In this document: positions 62,188 to 64,000 of the stretch, piece by piece
Layout of the letters: every line of letters begins with the position of its first letter
How positions within the stretch are numbered: position 1 is the stretch's first letter
Source of the DNA: Qipengyuania pacifica
GTDB lineage: Bacteria; Pseudomonadota; Alphaproteobacteria; Sphingomonadales; Sphingomonadaceae
DNA: 64,000 bases
Reading direction: 5' to 3'
Assembly (NCBI RefSeq): GCF_019857205.1
Contig: NZ_JAHWXO010000005.1
Coordinates: 62,001-126,000, forward strand
Translations under genes and position numbers: made by a program
The notes under the pieces: generated by a model
Databases searched by the model: none
What the model was told of the DNA's origin: nothing
What the model saw: only the letters and a program-made list of their open reading frames with translations

Positions 62188-62961
62188 ATGTTGCTCGCTG
62201 CCGATGTCGGAAATACGAATGTTGTCTTCGCGCTGATCGAAGGGCGCGAGATAAAGTCGCGCTGGCGTATAGCAACCGACCCGCGCCGTACGGGTGACGA
62301 GTATGCTGTGTGGTTGTTGCAGCTCGCCGAATTTCAGGGCTTCGACAAGAGCGACATCACGCAGGTCATCATTGGTTCGGTCGTCCCCCGCGCGATCCAC
62401 AATCTTACTGTCCTATCCGAGAAGTATCTCGGCATAACGCCGCTTATTGCTGGGCAGGACGGGGCGCAATGGGGCTTTGAGCTGGACATCGAACAACCCA
62501 GTTCGCTGGGCGCCGATCGGGCGCTAAATACGCTGGCTGCTCATGCGAAGTACGATGGTGACCTGATACTCGTCGATTTCGGTACTGCGACGACGTTTGA
62601 TGTCATCGATTTCAACGGTGCGTACAAGGGGGGCATCATCGCACCCGGCATCAATCTCTCGCTCGATGCCTTGGTTGGCAACACGGCTAAGCTTCCACGC
62701 ATTGCGATCGAAAAGCCCGCCAATGACAGCGTCATTGGACGCAACACCGAAAGCCAGATGCTTATCGGTGTCTTCTGGGGTTATGTCGCCTTGATCGAGG
62801 GACTGATTGCCCGAATGAAGAAAGAAATCGGTCGTCCTGCAAGAGTAGTTGCAACAGGCGGTCTGGCCATTCTGTTCGACGAGCATACCGACTTGTTCGA
62901 TGCAGTCGATGCCGACCTTACGTTGGAAGGTTTGGCCATATTAGCGGAGCGAGCGGCTTGA
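62188..62961 (+). CDS. coaX: Type III pantothenate kinase
   Basis: First step of coenzyme A synthesis, 257 residues. ASKHA fold: [15 protein letters not shown] (phosphate loop with catalytic Asp), [29 protein letters not shown] and [15 protein letters not shown]. It starts 3 nt after birA; its stop overlaps the TTG start of rnj (TTGA). Confidence 0.96.
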   Translation: MLLAADVGNTNVVFALIEGREIKSRWRIATDPRRTGDEYAVWLLQLAEFQGFDKSDITQVIIGSVVPRAIHNLTVLSEKYLGITPLIAGQDGAQWGFELDIEQPSSLGADRALNTLAAHAKYDGDLILVDFGTATTFDVIDFNGAYKGGIIAPGINLSLDALVGNTAKLPRIAIEKPANDSVIGRNTESQMLIGVFWGYVALIEGLIARMKKEIGRPARVVATGGLAILFDEHTDLFDAVDADLTLEGLAILAERAA

Positions 62962-64000
62962 AGAAGGATTTCACCCCCGAAGACGAACTGCTTTTCCTCG
63001 CTCTGGGCGGGTCGGGCGAAATCGGAATGAACGTCAATCTCTATGGTTGTCAGGGCCGATGGTTGATGGTCGATCTGGGCATGACCTTCTCGGGAGATCA
63101 ATACCCCGGTGTGGATCTGGTCTTTGCAGATCTGGAATTCATCGAGGATCGTGCCGACAAGCTTGATGCGATCGTCCTGACCCATGCACACGAAGATCAT
63201 ATCGGCGCGGTACCGTATTTCGCTGCCGAACTGAACGTGCCTATCTACGCCACGCCGTTCACGGCTGACCTTGTGCGGCGAAAGCTTGAAGAAGCTGGAT
63301 TGGTGGACAGGGTGGAACTGCGGGTGATCGACGCCGATCATGGCAGCTTCACAGTCGGCCCTTTTGAAATAACGTATATTCCGCTGGCGCACTCTATTGC
63401 CGAAGGCAACGCCTTGCTGATCGACACACCGCACGGCCGCGTCTTCCATACGGGCGACTGGAAGCTCGACGAAGATCCGATCATCGGCGAGCCGACCACT
63501 GAAGAAGAACTGGCCGCAATCGGAGACAAAGGCGTTCTTGCGCTGGTTTGCGATAGCACCAACGTTTTCAATCCTTCCCCGAGCGGATCTGAAGGCGCGG
63601 TGCACAAGGGTCTGCTGGAAGAGGTGCAACGCCACAGCGGGAAGCGCGTTCTGGTCACTACGTTTGCCAGCAATGTCGCCCGCCTCCAGACGCTGGGCGA
63701 TGTAGCGCGCGAGACTGGCCGTCAGCTATGCGTTGCCGGGCGGTCGCTCGACCGAATTATCGAAGTGGCGCAGGACAACGGCTATCTCGAAGATCTGCCT
63801 GAGCTTATCGATTTCGACAGCGCCATGAGCCTTCCGCGTGGTGAAGTGTTGATACTGGCCACTGGCGGGCAGGGCGAACCGCGCGCAGCCCTGGCCCGCA
63901 TTGCCGATGAAAATCACCCACTCGAACTTGTCAGCGGCGACGTGGTGCTATTTTCCAGTCGTCAGATTCCGGGCAACGAGATTTCCATCGGTGCGGTGCA
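62958..64000 (+). CDS. rnj: Ribonuclease J, N-terminal part (cut by window end)
   Basis: Metallo-beta-lactamase/beta-CASP ribonuclease for mRNA decay and rRNA maturation. About 347 codons are visible and the frame is open to the right edge. [18 protein letters not shown] is the N-terminus, [15 protein letters not shown] the metal-binding HxHxDH motif, [15 protein letters not shown] and [13 protein letters not shown] follow, then the beta-CASP part ([40 protein letters not shown]). The start is TTG 62958, overlapping coaX. Confidence 0.94.
   Translation, partial: MKKDFTPEDELLFLALGGSGEIGMNVNLYGCQGRWLMVDLGMTFSGDQYPGVDLVFADLEFIEDRADKLDAIVLTHAHEDHIGAVPYFAAELNVPIYATPFTADLVRRKLEEAGLVDRVELRVIDADHGSFTVGPFEITYIPLAHSIAEGNALLIDTPHGRVFHTGDWKLDEDPIIGEPTTEEELAAIGDKGVLALVCDSTNVFNPSPSGSEGAVHKGLLEEVQRHSGKRVLVTTFASNVARLQTLGDVARETGRQLCVAGRSLDRIIEVAQDNGYLEDLPELIDFDSAMSLPRGEVLILATGGQGEPRAALARIADENHPLELVSGDVVLFSSRQIPGNEISIGAV

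Noticed and set aside
1..64000. CRISPR arrays, tRNA/rRNA genes, insertion sequences, phage or integrase genes
   Set aside because: None seen: no spaced repeats, no transposase-like protein and no tRNA-like clover pattern in the gaps.

Overview
The window is about 64 kb of high-GC, densely packed bacterial chromosome. Gene content and order point to an alphaproteobacterium of the Sphingomonadales, most likely the Erythrobacteraceae (Erythrobacter/Qipengyuania type). The evidence is a complete exosortase A (XrtA) exopolysaccharide locus of the kind seen in that family, a nuoA-N operon ending in birA-coaX-rnj, an RNase E with an acidic insertion in its S1 domain, and many GTG/TTG starts with 1-11 nt gene overlaps. 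This placement is inferred from gene content; no search was run. I saw no tRNA, rRNA, CRISPR array, insertion sequence, integrase or phage gene.

Layout. (1) 1-6957: housekeeping metabolism, namely the end of ETF-ubiquinone oxidoreductase, ispE, an N-formylglutamate amidohydrolase, ilvD, a small lipoprotein, the NAD(P)HX repair enzyme and an Fe-S RNA methyltransferase. (2) 6954-24827: the XrtA locus. A divergent hub at about 9.74 kb separates a leftward arm (GNAT, acyl carrier protein, two alpha/beta hydrolases) from a rightward arm. The rightward arm carries an AMP-forming ligase and a PLP decarboxylase, then polysaccharide export, chain length, tyrosine kinase, outer-membrane protein, ATPase, deacetylase, FemAB, glycosyltransferase, exosortase A and amidotransferase genes. 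(3) 24824-32395: mixed genes including pirin, the zapE-thioesterase-sdhB group, an SDR, a methyltransferase and RNase E. (4) 32.4-38.1 kb: envelope and translation genes, namely an amidase, PBP1A, an exported peroxiredoxin and prfB. (5) 38.1-45.9 kb: small metabolic and lipoprotein genes, including two tandem paralogous lipoproteins, a thiolase and an aldehyde dehydrogenase. (6) 46.0-64.0 kb: the whole complex I operon nuoABCDEFGHIJKLMN, followed by birA, coaX and a truncated rnj.

How the genes work together. The XrtA locus should make, export and modify a surface polysaccharide and anchor PEP-CTERM proteins, but no PEP-CTERM substrate is encoded in the window. Inside it, the ligase, carrier protein, decarboxylase, acyltransferase and hydrolases look like a small assembly line for an unknown amine- or acyl-type product. 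This is the best candidate for a poorly described pathway here. The nuo operon is interrupted by three non-canonical, translationally coupled genes: a lipoprotein between nuoC and nuoD, a 46-residue membrane peptide between nuoE and nuoF, and a 54-residue one between nuoG and nuoH. The last two look like overlooked complex I-associated small proteins.
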